In this document: positions 21,963 to 32,638 of the stretch, piece after piece
How positions within the stretch are numbered: the first letter of the stretch is position 1
Layout: each line of letters begins with the position of its first letter
Source of the DNA: Diploptera punctata
Taxonomy: Eukaryota > Arthropoda > Insecta > Blattodea > Blaberidae
DNA: 64,000 nt
Assembly: GCA_030220185.1 (NCBI GenBank)
Contig: JASPKZ010003435.1
Span: 1,102,501 to 1,166,500 of the forward strand
Direction: 5' to 3'
Notes under the pieces: generated by a model
Databases searched by the model: none
What the model was told of the DNA's origin: nothing
What the model saw: only the letters and a program-made list of their open reading frames with translations
Position numbers and translations under genes: made by a program

Positions 21963-24900
21963 CATCGTCATTGCTATTATTAAGTCCACTGCTGTGATCT
22001 CGACGTAATATCGCTGCCTCGGACGCTGCAGATCCGGCTTCCACTCCCGGTCGGAACGGGTCTACTTACAACTGTAGTTTATCTAAAATACTCTACCATG
22101 TTCAATTAGCATCGTTAAAATATAATTATATTAAAATTCAGTGGCGAGAATGGACAGTCTGGTCCAACTCTGTTATTGATTTGTATTCGTATATATTCTT
22201 CTCCAGGTTCATTTCCTTTATTTATTTGATTTTTTGTATTTTGATATATATTTCTTATTGCCTGTATTATAAGTTTTGATTATCCATTTCTTAAATTTCC
22301 CAAACTTAAAACTTATGATTTTAGCAAACGCATTTTCACAATCGATCAATATAAGAACCTTAAATATTGAATTATCTAATATATAAAAATGTGTTTTTTT
22401 TTATTGTTGTTTGTTAGTTTAGTTTTATGATTACCAGTCTGTATATTTAGTGATAAACGATTATGTATAATCTAATCGAATATATACAAATGTTTGTTTG
22501 TTTGTTTGTTCGTTCTTTATGCGCGGCCATGCCATTGATCCATTGTGATGGGGCTTTTTGTAAAATGTTCAGGAGATTCCCGGGATGAACATAGGCTATA
22601 AGAGAGTTGTGATGCTCAACTCGTACACCCTTAAAAATCAAGTTCTTCAAAACGTGAAACATTTTGAATATCTTGGTACGACGTGGAAAATGAACGGAAA
22701 GTGGAAAAAAAAACCCATTGATATAGCATTATTTAAAGGGAGGGGACAACTTAACAGTGTACTCGGTATTCTGGGTCGAGTGCCTGATATTCCAGTCAGC
22801 ACATTAGAAAAAATGTATGGAGCAATGGTCAGGCCAGTAATGCACTGTAGTAGTGAGATTTGGGGTTTCCAAAGAACGGAAATACTAAATAAGGTATATA
22901 CGCATTTTCTAAAGTATATTACAGGACTTAGTAAGGCCGTTTCTAACTGTGGAATTTTATATGAATTCGGGTCATTCCAGGACGACATTAACTGTAAAAT
23001 TCGTGTACTCAAATACTGGTTGCGAGTAATCTAAGGTGAACAAACAATGCTTAGAGCAATTTGTTACGACCACCAAATTAAAAACATAGATGTTAAATTT
23101 TGGGCAGACGAGGTTAGGAGAGAACTCCAAAAGATTGGGATGGGCTGGATATGGGAAAAAGGGACTGAAAATCGCAAGAACGTGTGGAGAAAAATAAGGA
23201 GGAGGTACTTAGATGTAAACCAACAAGATACCTTCGCCGAATGTACAGGAAAACGCTCACTGTGTTTACAAAGAGACCTAAAACACGCCTGGGGAAAAGA
23301 ATCGTATATACTCAACCTAGGATTTAAGGAGAGATCAGGGCTTGCTTGGTTTAGGCTAGGGGCATGGAAATTTCTAAAAATTAGCGACGATCACGATATG
23401 CGAATATGTCCAATGTGCGGGAACTTTGAAGATGAGATACATATGTTAGGAAAATGTAATGATTTAGAATATTGGAGACGTCAGTTATTACCGGAAAGAT
23501 TTCTAAATTCAAATCGGGAAAGATTGGCATGCTACGAGTTATTGGTAAATCCAGAAAACTGGATAAACCTCGGTAAATTTCTGGACAAAACGCGAAAAAT
23601 AAGGACAACACTCATTCATGAATAAATATATGTTATCAAAATGCAATACCATTAATTATTAACAATTATATATAAATTAATTAGTGTATAATGCTATTGT
23701 GTTATTATTTAATTGTAATATTAATGTGTTTTCTTTATGTAATTGTATTGTTAATGTGTTTTTAGTGTATAATGCTATTGTGTTATTACTTAATTGTAAT
23801 ATTATTATGTTTTCTTTATGTAATTGTAATGTTAATGTTTTTAGTGTATAATGCTATTGTGTTATTATTTAATTGTAATATTATTATTGTGTTTTCTTTA
23901 TGTAATTGTATTGTGTTATTACTTAATTGTAATATTATTATGTTTTCTTTATGTAATTGTAATGTTAATGTTTTTAGTGTATAATGCTATTGTGTTATTA
24001 TTTAATTGTAATATTATTATTGTGTTTTCTTTATGTAATTGTAATGTTATTGCTATTGTGTTATTACTTAATTGTAATATTATTGTGTTTTCTTTATGTA
24101 ATTGTAATGTTAATGTTTTTAGTGTATAATGCTATTGTGTTATTATTTAATGGTAATATTTTTATTGTGTTTTCTTTATGTAATTGTAATGTTATTGCTG
24201 TTTTTGTTTACTTTTCTTTACACTAGTACCAATTATTACTTTATTGTAATGGACTGTCAACAGCACGTACGGCTTACTGCCCGTGCGACCCATATTTGTA
24301 AATAATATTGTAAATATCTTACTTTTTGTCTAATAAAGTCCTACTACTACTAAAAAAAATCATCCTTCATAGTGGAAAACGAATAAAGTATCTCCATGGT
24401 CACTTAAATGGCTTACGCTGCCTAAACCACAACAAATACACAAAATTAATGTACACTGAATTGAAAATCTCAGAAAGCTCTACAAAAGAGTCCGCGACAG
24501 CATATGTTTATCTCTTACGGATAACTCGCAATAACCATTTTTGTCTTTCAATGATGCCAAGAAGATCGAGACAAGTACGTAGATTCCTGTGCAAGCTTAG
24601 CAGAACATGGCGGGTATTCTTTTAGGGATAACTCACAATAACGAATTTTGTCTGTCAGCTCATTTATACCAAGAAGATCGAGATAAGTAGATTCACGGGC
24701 AACACCGGGGAATCTTAAAATATTTACGATATACATTTATAATTGTTTTTCATTTTACTTATTGAACTAATCATAAGAAGTACATTAATTTTTGTCTTTC
24801 AGCTCATTTATGCCAAGTAGATCGGGATTCCCGGACAACGCCGGGTAAACAGCAAGGGGTATCTAAAAATAATTACGATATAAATGTTTCTTCCTGCTTA

Positions 24901-26226
24901 TCTAACGAAACATAAAACACATTAATTTTCGTATTTCAGCTGATTTATGTCAAGAAGATCGGGATAAGTAGATTCTCGGGCAACGCAGGGAAATCAGCAA
25001 GGGGTATCTAAAAATATAAATGTACAATTATTTTTCCCATTGCGTATTCAAATAAACATAAAAGCACGTTAATTTTCATTTATTTAGGCGTAGCAGTACA
25101 CGCCGGGTATTAGCTAGTATTATATATTCCATCAGTTCTAGCGAAAAAGAAAAAAATAATAACGAAACAGTTTATCGCTGAAAGGACATTTCTGAATCCA
25201 CGACGTTAATTAAAAATATTGTCCTCTGATTTAATTCCAACCCGCTTAATAGTTAATATCTTAGAATAAATTTTACTGCAAGTTCCTAAAAGATTTATTC
25301 ATCTTACAATTGATTGGATTGTGCTGTTCACTTTTATTTATTGGAATGACGAATAGTTTCGCACCATTCTTTAGGGACGTGATCATATTCCAACAAAAAA
25401 AAAGTCCATGGCCCGACAGCTTTACAAGGTACTTGGCTTTTCAGCCAGCTGCTGGCCTCATACCTACATATGTTAATCACAGAGGTGGACGCTCATCTTG
25501 CCAGTGTAGGGTTGACATGTAGTCAGCATGTAGGATCCCCAGCAGTTATAGTTGATTATGTCCACCTGGAGCTTCTACTTATTGTAGCTACCCAAATTCA
25601 TCAAGATGCCAACACACTTCAATTAAATTCAGCATTCTATATATCAAAGTTATATAAAACAGTTATTCTCCTAGTTGTATGGATGCGAAACATGGACTCT
25701 TACTTTAATGGAGTAAAGAAGATTACGAGTATTTGAGAATAACGTTCTTAGGACAATGATTGGGTCAAAAAGAGGTGAATAGTCAGGTGAAAGGAGAAAA
25801 CTATATAACAATGTGCTACATGATATGTATAGGAAGCCAGATATAAGAACAGTCAAGACTCGTAGACTGCGATGGGCAGAACATATGGCACGCATGGTAG
25901 ATGAAAAAGGATTGAAGCTTCTTGTAGAAAAACCAGAAGGAAAAGACCTAGTTAGTAGACCAATAATGAGTTGGGAGAATAACATTATCCATGATTTGAA
26001 GTCACTAGATTATACAGGGGATGATTGGCAAATATTAGCTCATGATAGGGATGTATGTACAGCTTTCATTCGCGCGGGCATGAACCTACGGGTTCGATAG
26101 AGTTAGTGAGTTAGTTATATATCAAAGTTAGAGGTCACAATTTATATGTTCAATATTTATTTTATCGATGCCAGAGAATTTGTTACTTGTGAAACTTTTT
26201 ATAGTTTTGTTTTACTCTTCCAATTT

Positions 26227-26294
<68 letters not shown>

Positions 26295-27023
26295 GTTATT
26301 GTTATTGTTTGGAATTGGATTCACATTTTTTTTATTTCAACTGTTTTATTTTATAATTTTCTAGTGGATATATTATCTCATTCGTATCTTATGTTTCTAT
26401 CCGCTTGCTCTCTGTTTTCATTTTTATTATCTCGTAGAATTACCTATAGGCTATGTGAAATTCTTCCAAATAGATTCAGAGGCTTGAAAATCTTCCTGAG
26501 TTATTTCTACATCTCGGATATATATTTCCGCCTATGTGATGCTAATTATATATGATTTTTCTATCCCAAAATAAAATAAGAAACATGCTAATTAATTATC
26601 CTTTTTTCATTCTGAAGATATATGTAAACATCTCTGAATTTCTATACGTTTCAGATTGAAAGCAAGAAAGTAAGAAGTATTGGACAGAATTTGGCATACG
26701 CAGGTTTCCTGGTGAACGTGTACGAAATATATGGAGTGGATAAATTGGTAAATGCGCTGGGTCTGTGCGTCCATCCCAAGTTTAGAGGTCAGGGCCTAGG
26801 CCTGCAGATCACCAAGTGCAGATTTGAAATCATGAAAGCAGTAGATCTCAAATGTACATTGACAGTTTTCGTCGGAACTGGAACTCAGAGAATAGCTCTT
26901 AAATCGGGCTTTGAAGTAATAGCAGAAGTTCCATCCGATTCCTATAAAGATGAAGATGGGAGCCTTATGTATCCAGGATTAGAATGTAAATCATGGATTG
27001 CTATGGTTAAGATTGTAGAATAA
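20767..27023 (+). CDS. NAT-1: GNAT N-acetyltransferase (arylalkylamine NAT-like), two exons
   Basis: Predicted 249-residue protein from exon 1 (20767-21147, 127 codons) and exon 2 (26655-27023, 122 codons plus stop), joined by a phase-0 intron of 5,507 bp (donor AAG|GTATTA, acceptor TTTCAG|ATT). The start is the first ATG and aligns with the paralogues' N-termini. Exon 1 gives the RPKAVPFPNVWRKC N-terminus and the SLVAFLEEE ... IVGVNVL strands that lead to the core fold. Exon 2 supplies acetyl-CoA binding. Insect proteins of this type transfer an acetyl group from acetyl-CoA to amines such as dopamine or serotonin in the cytosol, but the substrate here is unknown. A likely AATAAA overlaps the stop at 27019-27024. 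The intron is packed with transposons. Confidence 0.85.
21190..21275. repeat. (ATT)n microsatellite in NAT-1 intron
   Basis: Imperfect then pure ATT repeats up to about 21262, followed by (ACT)n. This begins 42 bp after the NAT-1 donor site. Confidence 0.85.
21300..21626 (-). mobile_element. LINE fragment (LINE-7fam) in NAT-1 intron
   Basis: On the minus strand, about 21305-21400 reads PVLTSGCEAWTLN, the LxxGxExW motif downstream of reverse transcriptase in non-LTR elements. The frame is broken. The element's ends are not resolved, and it abuts LINE-6fam. Confidence 0.5.
21627..21890 (+). mobile_element. LINE-6fam 3' end
   Basis: Matches the copy at 58508-58758: GATGGGATCGGAAAAGAACA, AAGACTATGCCAATTTTGGA, SSNRIPKAVYN in frame, AAAATTTTCTATAGGATCGT, and a (GAA)n tail at about 21880-21888. 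The C-terminal frame is interrupted. It is 5'-truncated. Confidence 0.7.
21891..22080 (+). repeat. (ATT)n microsatellite and SINE-A head fragment
   Basis: An (ATT)n-rich run (21900-21980) is followed by GTCCACTGCTGTGATCTCGA and CACTCCCGGTCGG. This is a diverged SINE-A tRNA-like head without its body. Confidence 0.55.
22641..23625 (+). pseudogene. LINE-5fam ORF C-terminal region
   Basis: Two frames that belong together are separated by a stop/frameshift near 23031-23047. The first has KHFEYLGTTWK and a GAMVRPVMHCSSEIWGFQR block (the LYGxExW-equivalent). The second ends with a zinc-binding cluster, CPMCGNFEDEIHMLGKC, typical of the C-terminal CCHC-like knuckle of CR1/Jockey-type elements. It is probably inactive. 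Confidence 0.65.
23690..24226 (+). repeat. AT-rich minisatellite in LINE-5fam 3' UTR
   Basis: About seven to eight units of roughly 60-75 bp share GTGTATAATGCTATTGTG, TTATTTAATTGTAATATT and TTTCTTTATGTAATTGTAAT. The minus-strand copy of the same UTR at 8.6-8.9 kb has about four units, so the array varies in length between copies. Confidence 0.8.
25420..25625 (-). mobile_element. SINE-B 3' fragment
   Basis: Reverse complement of the SINE-B body: CAGCCAGCTGCTGGCC, ATCACAGAGGTGGACG, AGTGTAGGGTTGACATGT, TTATTGTAGCTACCCAA. The tRNA-like head is missing. Confidence 0.65.
25653..26115 (+). mobile_element. LINE-1fam 5'-truncated insertion with perfect 15-bp TSD
   Basis: TATATATCAAAGTTA occurs at 25638-25652 and 26116-26130, bracketing the fragment. 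It encodes the LINE C-terminus (TRRLRWAEHMARM, and the final MNLRVR before the stop at 26100) and ends in AGTTAGTGAGTTAGT, the family's tetranucleotide-like tail. It lies in the NAT-1 intron in the sense direction. Confidence 0.85.
26227..26310. repeat. (ATT)n microsatellite in NAT-1 intron
   Basis: About 23 ATT units followed by (GTTATT)n-like units. The long leucine or tyrosine frames across it are artefacts of the repeat. Confidence 0.9.
26655..27023 (+). CDS. NAT-1 exon 2 (acetyl-CoA-binding half)
   Basis: Encodes residues 128-249. GNAT motif A reads LGLCVHPKFRGQGLG, with the RGQGLG loop (residues 171-176) that holds the acetyl-CoA pyrophosphate (Q/RxxGxG/A pattern). Downstream, CTLTVFVGTGTQRIALKSGF matches the strand-turn-helix of motif B, where the second half of the cofactor site forms. 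The frame is uninterrupted and the motifs are intact, so it is likely functional. Confidence 0.85.
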   Translation: MESKKVRSIGQNLAYAGFLVNVYEIYGVDKLVNALGLCVHPKFRGQGLGLQITKCRFEIMKAVDLKCTLTVFVGTGTQRIALKSGFEVIAEVPSDSYKDEDGSLMYPGLECKSWIAMVKIVE

Positions 27024-27245
27024 AGTAAGCATACAAAGAGTTTATAAATTTCCTTAACAAATTAATACAACACATGGAAACTAATGTAAAAGTTTTATAT
27101 GCAATCAATAATTTGAAACATACAAATTTCTTTGCTGTGGCACAAGTGCAGCTAAGCACAATCAATTCATAATGATCTTCCAAATGCACATTTACCCATC
27201 CATCCATCCAATGGTTTATTGCTTCAAATTCAAGCTTTAGCCTTC

Positions 27246-27720
27246 ATTAACTTCTGCCTCCAATCGTCTCTATTCTGCGCGGCAAGCCTCCAGTACGACA
27301 CTTAAGTAGATTTGTACTATCTTCCTTGATACCATCTTCCCATCGGTTTCTTCGATCTTCTAACTCGTCTATTCCCCATAAAACTTGCTGTAAGTACTTT
27401 TTATGTACTCGGTCTATTGAGAACCTTTGTACATGGTCAGCACACTCTAGTTTCTTTAGTTCAATAAAAGTAACAAGGCCAGGTTTCTCTATATTTGTCG
27501 TATAATTTGTTGTATCGTAGTCTCCACAGACCATTAATATTTATCTGTCCAAATATGTTCCTGAGCACATTTTATTTTTCAACATTACTTAGCGCTACCT
27601 CAAATCTTTCAGTGAGGCTCCGTGTCTCGCTACCGAAAGTCAAAACTGTTCTTATTAAAACTTTATATAGCCTTATTTCAGTTGAGTGTATGTCTTTGCT
27701 CTTCATTAGCACATTTACCC
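27246..27720 (-). mobile_element. LINE fragment (LINE-9fam) downstream of NAT-1
   Basis: Minus-strand frames read KLECADHVQRF, then GIDELEDRRNRWEDGIKED, and further left-to-right LTFGSETRSLTERFEVALSN. These match the order GSExxxL ... (W)xxHVxRM ... RW.D of non-LTR C-termini. Several stops break it. Confidence 0.55.
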
Positions 27721-27859
27721 ACCAATCACTAAAATAAATCAGAAAGCATACAGAGCTGGTGGTATACATTAAGACAATTTTGGAAGACACCAGAAAACCA
27801 AGTGTCGTTCAGCAGAATATGGAAAGAGCTCTCATACAGTTGCATTCAAACTAAAAGTA

Positions 27860-28433
27860 CGGTATAGGCCCGAATATAAGTCGCGTTTATTTTTCTAATT
27901 TCATACATGAAAATTAAAGGTGCGGCTTATTTGCGCAGCCGATAAATTTTCACATGTAACAGGAATTTGAAATGTAGCCGCACGTTACTAGTTTTCTAAC
28001 TTTGAAATTGAGCAACTATGTACAAGTCTGCGTATTACGGCAATCGTGCATTTGTATGATAGGACAGACTAAAACAATTACGCTAATACGTACCTACTAT
28101 GGTAAATTTATTCTTCAGCAATGAGTGAAAACGTCGTAAGAAAAGCTTCAACAAGCTTGGGAATTCTGCGCAGGTACGATGCTGGTTTCAAACTTTCAAT
28201 TATTCGTTATGCTAGGAGTACGTCTAATAGAGAATCCTGCAAAAGGTTTAGTTTGGACGAGTCTAATGTGCGGCGGATCCCCTCGGAGGATAAACTGAAA
28301 AATGCCACTACAACCATCAAATCTTTTAGAGGACCAGATGCTGGAAAATAACTCTTGAACTTTCTTCTTTCTCCTTTCCTCCTAAAATTAAGATTGCGGC
28401 TTATACTCGAGTGCGGCTTATATTCCAATACCG
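27860..28433 (+). mobile_element. pogo/Tigger-like DNA transposon derivative
   Basis: Terminal inverted repeats (CGGTATAGGCCCGAATATAA; complement of the right end CGGTATTGGAATATAAGCCG) are flanked by TA on both sides (27858-27859 and 28434-28435). It contains a 76-codon ORF with a CENP-B/psq-type helix-turn-helix. The size (574 bp) shows it is an internally deleted, non-autonomous copy. Confidence 0.75.
28121..28351 (+). pseudogene. pogo-like transposase N-terminal remnant (HTH)
   Basis: Starts at an ATG. RRYDAGFKLSIIRYA followed by SNRESCKRFSLDESNVRR is the pattern of the first helix-turn-helix of pogo/Tigger transposases. The DDE catalytic domain is absent, and after residue 60 the sequence is unlike the family, so it marks the deletion point. 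Confidence 0.65.
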
Positions 28434-28445
28434 TATTATAATTCT

Positions 28446-29126
28446 GACTATATATCTCATGCCCCAAATTGGAGTCAATGACCAATCACATTTCAATGAA
28501 TTTTGATTTTCTACCAATCACAGTCTTTTCACCTCGATTTTATCAGTATAATTTTATCACTTTAAAATCAAGCTCCTCCTTTTTAACATTCTGAATAGAT
28601 CAGACCATTATTTTTTAGTGACTCTCTCAGAAATATGTTGAATATAACAATTTATATATTAATATGTAAGAATTCTAGAATGTATGTAGCTAACATATTG
28701 TATATATAGTGCAATAATTTAACCAGATATAACGGGATATAATATAAAAATATTTCGAGCAATTGATTATACCACAAAAAAAGAAAGAAACCACTGTTTG
28801 CACTTTGTTAAACGTAATATATCCCAGGTAATAACGTTCCAGAAAAATATAATTGACATATTTACATCATAGGATATCAGAAATTAATTAATATACAGTT
28901 TGATGTGTCATTTTTTCTCCACTAGAGTGCATTCTTACAATATTGCGGTCCTTTGACAATACATAATATGATCCTTTTGCAGTGATGAACAAATGAAACA
29001 TGACGAACGTTTCTCATTTGTTTTCAAACCTCGCCGTTTACATTAGATATATAAATATTTAAATAATGAAACTTAATTGTATTCGTTAAATAGTGCTAAC
29101 AAATGCCATACTGGATTTCCAAATTC
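28446..29126 (-). mobile_element. TIR-1 family element, minus-strand member of a head-to-head pair
   Basis: Runs from CTCATGCCCCAAATTGGAG to GCTAACAAATGCCATACTGG and ATTTCCAAATTCT in reverse orientation, with CCGTTTACATTAGATATATA and ACAATATTGCGGTCCTTTG inside. It shares its left end with the following plus copy. Confidence 0.7.
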
Positions 29127-29127
29127 T

Positions 29128-29895
29128 CATAAGTAATGCCACGAGTGATTTCCAATTTATCTAGAGAATTTGGAAATAATTTGTTAAGACTATTTAACGA
29201 ATAAAATTAAGCTGTTTACTTACAAATCATTATTTAACTATAGTTATTTTAAAATATTTATATATTTAATGTAAACGGCGATGTTTGAAAACAAATGAGA
29301 AACGATTGGTACGCTTCATCTGCTTATTTTGTTCATCACTGCAACCAGATCATACTATTTATTGCCAAAGGAACGCAATATTGTAAGAATGCTCTCTAGT
29401 GGAGAAAAAATAAAACACATCAAACTGTATATTAATTCATTTCTGATGTCGTATGATGTAAATATGACAATTATATTTTCTGGATTATTACCTGGGAAAA
29501 AATACATTTAAGAAAGTGCAAACAGTGGTTTCTTTTTTTGGTGGTATAATAAATTGCTACAAATATGTTTATATTAACTCCTGCAAGCGCTATGTGTTGA
29601 CATCTATGCACTATATATACAATCTGGTAGCCATATTTCTTATAGGCTGTCACTGCAAAATTATGTTCAGACCTGTTCAGAATATTAAAAAGGAGGAGCT
29701 TTCTTTAATATGGTAAATATAACACTGATAAATATTTCGTGAAACACGACTCTGATTGGTTGTAAAACAGAAATCATTGAAACGTGATTTGGTCATTGAC
29801 TCCCATTTGGGGCATGAGTTAAATAGTCTAGAAAAATTCACTCCTCACTTCGTGAGTCGTAATTTGGAAATCACTCGTGGCATTACTTATGATAA
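29128..29895 (+). mobile_element. TIR-1 family element, plus-strand member of the pair
   Basis: Starts CATAAGTAATGCCACGAGTG and ends GGCATTACTTATGATAA. It is most similar to copy 1 (4131-4976), including the ATTTCTGATGTCGTATGATG segment and AACAGTGGTTTCTTTT. The left hairpin is shortened. Confidence 0.75.
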
Positions 29896-30267
29896 ATATC
29901 TACTTAGGATGTGTTATACCAATGGCATCCCTAATATAGGCCTATTCATGATTAAAGGTTTGACCTACTCAGGTAAAACCTCGTTTTAAGCATCTTATTC
30001 TTAGTTTAATCTCTCACTTTAGGTACTTATAAGCGTCCCATACCACCCAGTGGCATGATCTCTCGGGAGAGATTGTTTAAACTTTGGATCGCATAATACA
30101 CATTTTTATTGACCACACAAGGAAAAACAGGGACTCTTCTAAAGACGCAATTGCTCTAATCGGGGCCACCTAAGAAACAGGGCGAACATTTAAGACAAGA
30201 CCAATTACTCACACTTTCTTACTAAAAAAGACGAATATAATTAGAAGATTATAATGGCCAAATAGTG
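29896..30267. other. Sequence without a gene; second copy of a ~90-bp repeat
   Basis: About 29995-30095 (TTTAATCTCTCACTTTAGG ... CTCTCGGGAGAGATTG) is the diverged inverse of about 8306-8390. Confidence 0.4.
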
Positions 30268-30403
30268 CTCGGCCTTAAAGCTTCACGACATTTTTCTTAC
30301 TGGTGAGGGAAAAAATGGAGGAAACTTGTTTTGATCGAGCATCGAACCCGCTCCCGTAGGGTAACAAGGTAACGATGTTACCCCGAAACAATAACAGTGG
30401 ACC
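30268..30403 (-). mobile_element. SINE-A, old minus-strand fragment
   Basis: AAAGCTTCACGACATTTTTC, CTTACTGGTGAGG, GCATCGAACCCGCTCCCGTA and ACAGTGGACCA follow the family in reverse complement with many substitutions. The 3' half is missing. Confidence 0.6.
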
Positions 30404-30655
30404 AATAATATTCCTATTTTATTTATTCCAGTTAAGGTTGGCAATTTCAAATTTTCGATGTACCAACACGAATTAACGGAACATAGACTTATCTACTGGT
30501 TGGTGCTGTTATCAAAGCTTTGAATTCTAGCTAAAACAAAATGGTTGTCTACTCCTATAGCGTCAGGAAACCTGTATTTTTGTTTTGAAAATCTAAAGAT
30601 AAAGAAAACGAAGTTAAAAAAACATTTTTCACAATATAAAATTACTGAATAAAAA

Positions 30656-30990
30656 CTCAGTCCCACGACGTAGCCGATAGGTTAAGGCAGAAACCTTGGC
30701 GCAGAGCTACGTGACTTGCGCTGGTTGAAGTCTCCTTGGAGGATGCAATTTTCTCATGGAATTTCGGCCAGTATGGGACCGGTGCCCACCCAGCATCGTG
30801 AGGCATTTGGGTAGCTACTACAAGTAGCGGCGCCGGGTTGAAAAAAACAGCTATAAAGACTGGGGGGCTCCACATGCTGAACACATGTCACCCCTACACT
30901 GGCTGGATGATTGACATATGTGGATGTGAGGCCAGCAGCCGGCTGGTAGGCTAAGGGCCTTCTAGGCCTGTCGGGCCAGTATGAGGAATA
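30656..30990 (+). mobile_element. SINE-B, near-complete plus copy
   Basis: Head with A box TAGCCGATAGG and weakened B box GGTTGAAGTCT, then GGAATTTCGGCCAGTATGGG, ACCGGTGCCCACCCAGCATC, GTAGCTACTACAAGTAGCGG, ACATGTCACCCCTACACTGG and CAGCAGCCGGCTGG. The body matches the minus copy at 41712-42063 closely. Confidence 0.8.
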
Positions 30991-31779
30991 AAACTCATTT
31001 CCAATTTAAACGTCTTCTCAGAAAAATTACTCTCTCGATCATATTGTTTACAATTGAAGACTGATCAGGAATTCCTCCATAACGTTGTTTTATGCTTCAT
31101 TAATTCTCGTCCGAATCTCCCACTCATCGAGTCCACGTTTCGAATCCTATAGGATCCAGGTTTATTCACAAATTTAAAATAAATAAGATTTACAGTTTTC
31201 TTCAACACGAATGACTGAGTTGAATATTGACATAATTTTAATTTCAAAATATTTCTCACTGAAACCTGATAATATAAGTTGGTATCTACACTTGATCCTA
31301 ATTCAGTTCTCAATCAATATATTGTGTTGGGTATAAATATGAAATTAGTGAAAATCCGTGTCAGAACTATTCCACTGAACAATTGCTAGAACCATATACC
31401 CATAGTTTCATTGTTAATCATTTTCACTAAATCTACGTCATTCCACGTAGGGATATTTTAATTTTGCGTTCTGGATGCTGTTAAATAATTGGGGTTGGGA
31501 GAAGTTAATTCCCCACCTTCATTTAGGTTTTTTAAGCACGAAATTGTCGGAATTTTCAACCATGAACCGCACATTTTGTGAGATTTGTAGCACCAACCGT
31601 TCCAAATTCGAAGTACAAACGTTAAAATTTGAGTTTCATTTTACACTTATATTTACACATACCACTCCTATGCTTAATAAGCTAACGTAACATTCTAGAT
31701 AACATAAAAACTAAGGCTCGGAAGATGAGGAAAAATTATTTTCTTATTTTATGTTTAAAAATGTTTAAAAATGAGGCCT
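30991..31779. other. Sequence without a recognised gene
   Basis: Short open frames (about 31065-31313 - and 31475-31690 +) show no known motif. Confidence 0.35.
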
Positions 31780-31840
31780 AAGATTATATATATTATTTAT
31801 TATATATATGTATATATATATGTGATATATATATTATTAT

Positions 31841-31881
<41 letters not shown>

Positions 31882-31913
31882 TATATGTGTGTGCGTGCGT
31901 GTGTGTGTGTGTA
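31780..31913. repeat. (TA)n-(TG)n microsatellite
   Basis: Runs of TA (31796-31884) pass into GT/GCGT repeats (31884-31911). They adjoin the left, 3' end of a SINE-E copy. Confidence 0.85.
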
Positions 31914-32297
<384 letters not shown>

Positions 32298-32298
<1 letters not shown>

Positions 32299-32638
32299 GT
32301 CCACCGCTGTGGTCTCGAGGTAGCGTGCTGCCTTGTCACGCAGCGGGCCCGGGTTCGATCCCCGGTCGGGACAGTTTTTCTGGGTGAGGTTTTTATCGGG
32401 GTTTTTCCTCACCTGTAAGATAAATGTCAGGAAAACTTTAAGGCCCAAACGGTCTCCGAAGTCATATGACCATCATCATCACCATCATCTTCTTCCCCAT
32501 CATCCTCATCCTTCACCGGTGTGGAAAGCAACGGGAAGCTACCACACCTACAATGTCCTATTAAAGCTGCAAGTATAGCATGAAAATGCTATGATTGTAG
32601 TGAAGGATCTGCCTTCGAGCAGAATTACTATGGATGGA
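32298..32638 (+). mobile_element. SINE-A, best plus copy
   Basis: tRNA-like head (CACCGCTGTGGTCTCGAGG, B box GGTTCGATCCC at about 32352-32362), then GGTGAGGTTTTTATCGGGG, (CAT)n, TTCACCGGTGTGGAAAGC, the hairpin AGCATGAAAATGCT, CTGCCTTCGAGCAG and the end ACTATGGATGG. It directly follows the compound microsatellite. Confidence 0.9.

Larger units (their letters stand above)
22641..24354 (+). mobile_element. LINE-5fam insertion nested in Helitron H1
   Basis: Flanked by AAAAATCA at 22633-22640 and 24355-24362, a probable target duplication that splits the Helitron. It encodes the C-terminal third of a non-LTR retrotransposon ORF (about 22641-23034 then 23047-23625), followed by a minisatellite 3' UTR, an AATAAAGTCC polyadenylation region and a (TAC)n tail. 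The 5' half with endonuclease and most of the reverse transcriptase is missing. Confidence 0.75.
22471..25117 (+). mobile_element. Helitron H1 (non-autonomous), split by a LINE
   Basis: Begins TCTAATCGAATATATAC followed by (GTTT)n and TTTATGCGCGGCCATGCC, the 5' end shared with H2 and H3. Ends GGCGT-8-nt-ACGCC, GGGTATTAG, CTAG, followed by T. A 5-bp-stem hairpin about 10 nt before a terminal CTAG, with TC at the start and T after the end, is the classic Helitron structure. The body after the LINE (24363 onward) contains three tandem-like repeats of a ~130-bp unit (TTTATGCCAAGAAGATCGG type). No Rep/helicase ORF. Confidence 0.75.

Noticed and set aside
23772..24226. Overlapping hydrophobic frames that look like membrane proteins
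   Set aside because: They are the AT-rich minisatellite in the LINE-5fam 3' UTR read in several frames.
26146..26364. Poly-Leu/poly-Tyr frame in the NAT-1 intron
   Set aside because: Artefact of an (ATT)n microsatellite.
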